The notes under the pieces: generated by a model
Told to the model about the DNA's origin: nothing
Seen by the model: the letters and a program-made list of their open reading frames with translations, nothing else
Databases searched by the model: none
Made by a program: the position numbers and the translations under genes
In this document: positions 62,048 to 64,000 of the stretch, piece after piece
Layout of the letters: each line of letters starts with the position of its first letter
Position numbering within the stretch: position 1 is the first letter of the stretch
From: Ruegeria meonggei
GTDB taxonomy: Bacteria; Pseudomonadota; Alphaproteobacteria; Rhodobacterales; Rhodobacteraceae
Length of the DNA: 64,000 nt
Reading direction: 5' to 3'
NCBI RefSeq assembly: GCF_900172215.1
Contig: NZ_FWFP01000005.1
Span: forward strand, 124,001 to 188,000

Positions 62048-63205
62048 ATGACCGCGAATTCTTCATATCAACGGCGTTCATCCGCGAATCGCAGCCCGGT
62101 CTCTGGCCGGGTCAAGTTGGACGAACTTGCCGCACATCTGGGTCTGTCCAAAAGCACGGTGTCGCGGGCGATGAATGGTTATCCGGATATCTCCGAATCG
62201 ACACAAATGCGGGTCAAGACTGCGGCCCGCAAGTTGGGATACCGGCCACTGAGCCATGCGCAGGCGATCCGGACCGGTCAGGTGCGCGCGATTGCCATGG
62301 TGCTGAACAGTGACGAACCGGATCAGCACAATCCATTCCTGCAGGATTTTCTGGCTGGCGCCTGTGAAGCGGCCAGTAGTCTGGACTGGACCATGACCAT
62401 CTCTACTGCAACGTCGGACCGGGACACGCTGAACGTGCTCCGCCGCCTGGTCGAAGAGCGCAAAGCCGACGGGTTCATCCTGCCACGGACGGCGGTCAAG
62501 GACAGCCGAGTCGGGCTTTTACGAGATCTCAAAGTACCGCATATCCTGTATGGCCGCACCGGGTACGGACAGCCAAATAACCTGGAGGAGACGTCGTGGT
62601 TCGACATCGCTGGTGAAACTGCCATGCGCAAGGCTGTGCTGCGGCTGGCCGGGTTCGGGCATAAGCGTATCGGTTTTGTCGGCAGCGATCCGAAGTTCAA
62701 CTACAGCCATTTGCGCCGTGATGGATACCTTGAGGGTCTGCGCGAGGCGGGGTTGTCTGCAGACCCCGCACTGATCAGAGACGGCGCGCGGACACGTGAT
62801 GATGGCGCTGCGCAGGCGATGGCCCTGATGCAGTTGGACCAGCCGCCAACCGCGATTGTCTTTGCCACCGATCTGGCCGCATTGGGCTTTTGTTCTGCGG
62901 CGCAGGATCAGGGGTTTGAGATTGGCCGCGATGTTGCAGTGATCGGCTATGATGGCATTCCGGAATGTCGCTATGCCCGTCCGGCGCTGACCACCTTTGC
63001 GGTGGAATCCCGCACGGCAGGGCAGCGGCTGGCAACCCTGTTGATCCGTCAGATCCGAGGCGAGGATCCCACCACCCTTCGGGAGTTGACCGAGGCGACG
63101 CTGGTCGAAGGCGGCTCGGACGGGCCGCCGCAGCTGTCGCCGTCAGAGCTGTCGAAAAAAATACGCCACCACAAAGACCAAAACCGGGGAGGAAACCACC
63201 GATGA
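62048..63205 (+). CDS. LacI-family transcriptional regulator
   Basis: The 385-residue protein has an N-terminal tail of about 20 residues, then the helix-turn-helix VKLDELAAHLGLSKSTVSRAMNGYPDIS, of which LSKSTVSRAMNGYPDIS contains the recognition helix. Residues from about 80 form the periplasmic-binding-like sugar-sensing domain (FVGSDPKFNYSHLRRDGY, VIGYDGIPECRYARPALTTF). No ribosome-binding site precedes the ATG at 62048. The stop overlaps the start of a sugar-binding-protein gene (ATGA), so regulator and transporter are co-transcribed. Confidence 0.92.
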   Translation: MTANSSYQRRSSANRSPVSGRVKLDELAAHLGLSKSTVSRAMNGYPDISESTQMRVKTAARKLGYRPLSHAQAIRTGQVRAIAMVLNSDEPDQHNPFLQDFLAGACEAASSLDWTMTISTATSDRDTLNVLRRLVEERKADGFILPRTAVKDSRVGLLRDLKVPHILYGRTGYGQPNNLEETSWFDIAGETAMRKAVLRLAGFGHKRIGFVGSDPKFNYSHLRRDGYLEGLREAGLSADPALIRDGARTRDDGAAQAMALMQLDQPPTAIVFATDLAALGFCSAAQDQGFEIGRDVAVIGYDGIPECRYARPALTTFAVESRTAGQRLATLLIRQIRGEDPTTLRELTEATLVEGGSDGPPQLSPSELSKKIRHHKDQNRGGNHR

Positions 63206-64000
63206 AACTGACACCCAAAGCAGCCAGGCTGATGCTTGGCTCGTCGCTTGTACTGGCGCTGACCGCGCTGTCCGTGCAGGCCGACACGATCCGCTTCTGG
63301 ACCACCGAGGAACAGCCAGAACGTCTGGCCAAGCAGCAGGAGATGGCCGATCAGTTCAAGGCCGATACCGGCACCACGGTCGAGGTGATCCCGGTCACTG
63401 AAACCGATCTGGGCACCCGCGCCACTGCCGCCTTTGCCGCCGGCGATCTGCCTGATGTAGTCTATCACCCGCTGCAATACGCGCTGCCCTGGGCCGAGGC
63501 GGGCATTCTTGACACCGAAGCCGCCACCGAAGTGATCGAAGAGTTGGGCGCCGGCACTTTTGCCCCCGGCGCGCTGGCCATGGCTGCGTTCAACGATGAA
63601 ACCGCATCCGTGCCGGTGGATGGCTGGACGCAGATGGTGGTCTACCGCAAAGACCTGTTTGATGCCGCTGGATTGGATGCGCCCAGCTCCTTCGCCAACG
63701 TGGTGACAGCACTGGACGCATTGCATAACCCGCCCGAGATGTACGGTTTTGTCGCCGCCACCAAGGTGGACGAGAATTTCATGAGCCAGGTTCTGGAGCA
63801 TGTTTTCCTTGCCAATGGTGTCAGTCCGGTTGGAACTGACGGTTTCCAGGCTTTGGATGAGGCAAAAACGACCGAGGTTCTGCATTTCTACAAAGCGATC
63901 TCAAAAGCGTCGCCTCCGGGAGAGCTGTATTGGAAGCAATCGCGCGAGCTGTATTTTGATGGCAAGGCTGCGATGATCATCTGGTCACCCTTCATTCTGG
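63202..64000 (+). CDS. Carbohydrate ABC transporter substrate-binding protein, 3' end outside window
   Basis: The ATG at 63202 follows GGGGAGGA and starts a signal peptide (MKLTPKAARLMLGSSLVLALTALSVQA, cleaved near residue 27). The mature part opens DTIRFWTTEEQPERLAKQQ and has the family-1 extracellular solute-binding pattern, FAAGDLPDVVYHPLQYALPWAEAG and VPVDGWTQMVVYRKDLFDAAGL. The frame is open to the last base, with 266 codons visible. It delivers a sugar or polyol to a permease pair encoded downstream. The identity of the sugar cannot be read here. Confidence 0.9.
   Translation, partial: MKLTPKAARLMLGSSLVLALTALSVQADTIRFWTTEEQPERLAKQQEMADQFKADTGTTVEVIPVTETDLGTRATAAFAAGDLPDVVYHPLQYALPWAEAGILDTEAATEVIEELGAGTFAPGALAMAAFNDETASVPVDGWTQMVVYRKDLFDAAGLDAPSSFANVVTALDALHNPPEMYGFVAATKVDENFMSQVLEHVFLANGVSPVGTDGFQALDEAKTTEVLHFYKAISKASPPGELYWKQSRELYFDGKAAMIIWSPFIL

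Noticed and set aside
1-64000. tRNA, rRNA, CRISPR arrays, insertion sequences, integrases, attachment sites
   Set aside because: Gaps between genes were read for cloverleaf arms, spaced repeats and terminal inverted repeats, and proteins for transposase or integrase motifs. None was found.

Overview
The window is one GC-rich, tightly packed stretch of an alphaproteobacterial chromosome. Most likely it is a marine member of the Rhodobacteraceae (Roseobacter group), such as Ruegeria or a relative. The grounds are gene content and order: a DnaK-DnaJ pair, secA diverging from a parvulin gene followed by argJ and mutT, a DUF2794 protein, a NaChBac-type sodium channel, and a thiamin operon of the thiOSGE-tenA-thiXYZ type. 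I see no rRNA, tRNA, CRISPR array, insertion sequence or prophage, and no gap above about 200 bp without a gene. This looks like core genome with metabolic cassettes.

Layout. 1-10.3 kb holds mixed housekeeping genes: a partial PfkB kinase, msrA, an SCP2 protein, argG, a membrane protein, ilvA, a divergent Hpt / response-regulator-PP2C signalling pair, a Nudix gene, and an hslO-nudL-cca operon. 10.3-16.8 kb holds a pair of ABC exporter half-transporters, an RNA m5U methyltransferase, a voltage-gated sodium channel and a YafK-like transpeptidase-fold lipoprotein. 16.8-25.7 kb holds a seven-gene leftward operon (cysQ, kdsB, galE, two family-2-type glycosyltransferases, a core-2/I-branching glycosyltransferase, a tandem-domain sulfotransferase) with a divergent ABC-2 permease. 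I read this as a sulfated cell-surface glycan system. 25.7-29.7 kb holds alkB and dnaKJ.

29.85-37.4 kb is a ten-gene thiamin operon under a TPP riboswitch (thiD, thiO, thiS, thiG, thiE, thiF-like, thiY, tenA, thiZ, thiX). It joins thiazole synthesis to pyrimidine salvage and has no thiC. 37.4-46.6 kb holds radC, a PstS-OmpA fusion, an unrecognised membrane-anchored protein, secA, a parvulin, argJ, mutT and a small membrane protein. 46.8-55.7 kb holds a branched-chain-amino-acid-type ABC transporter bracketed by two different acyl-CoA ligases, with two small membrane proteins inside the operon. This suggests uptake of a carboxylic acid coupled to CoA activation. 55.8-64 kb holds an orphan two-domain iron-type permease, DUF2794, an NlpC/P60 hydrolase, an M17 aminopeptidase, a pseudo-Hpt protein, a beta-carbonic anhydrase, an SRPBCC protein, and a LacI regulator that starts a sugar ABC transporter operon running off the window.

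Nothing here is unequivocally a new system. The best candidates for a second look are the sulfated-glycan operon with its double sulfotransferase, the CoA-ligase/Liv cassette with its embedded small membrane proteins, the Hpt-fold protein that has lost its phospho-histidine, and the ThiF protein with a rhodanese-like tail. At the architectural level, five of seven convergent gene junctions share a 4-bp stop-codon palindrome and none has an intrinsic terminator.
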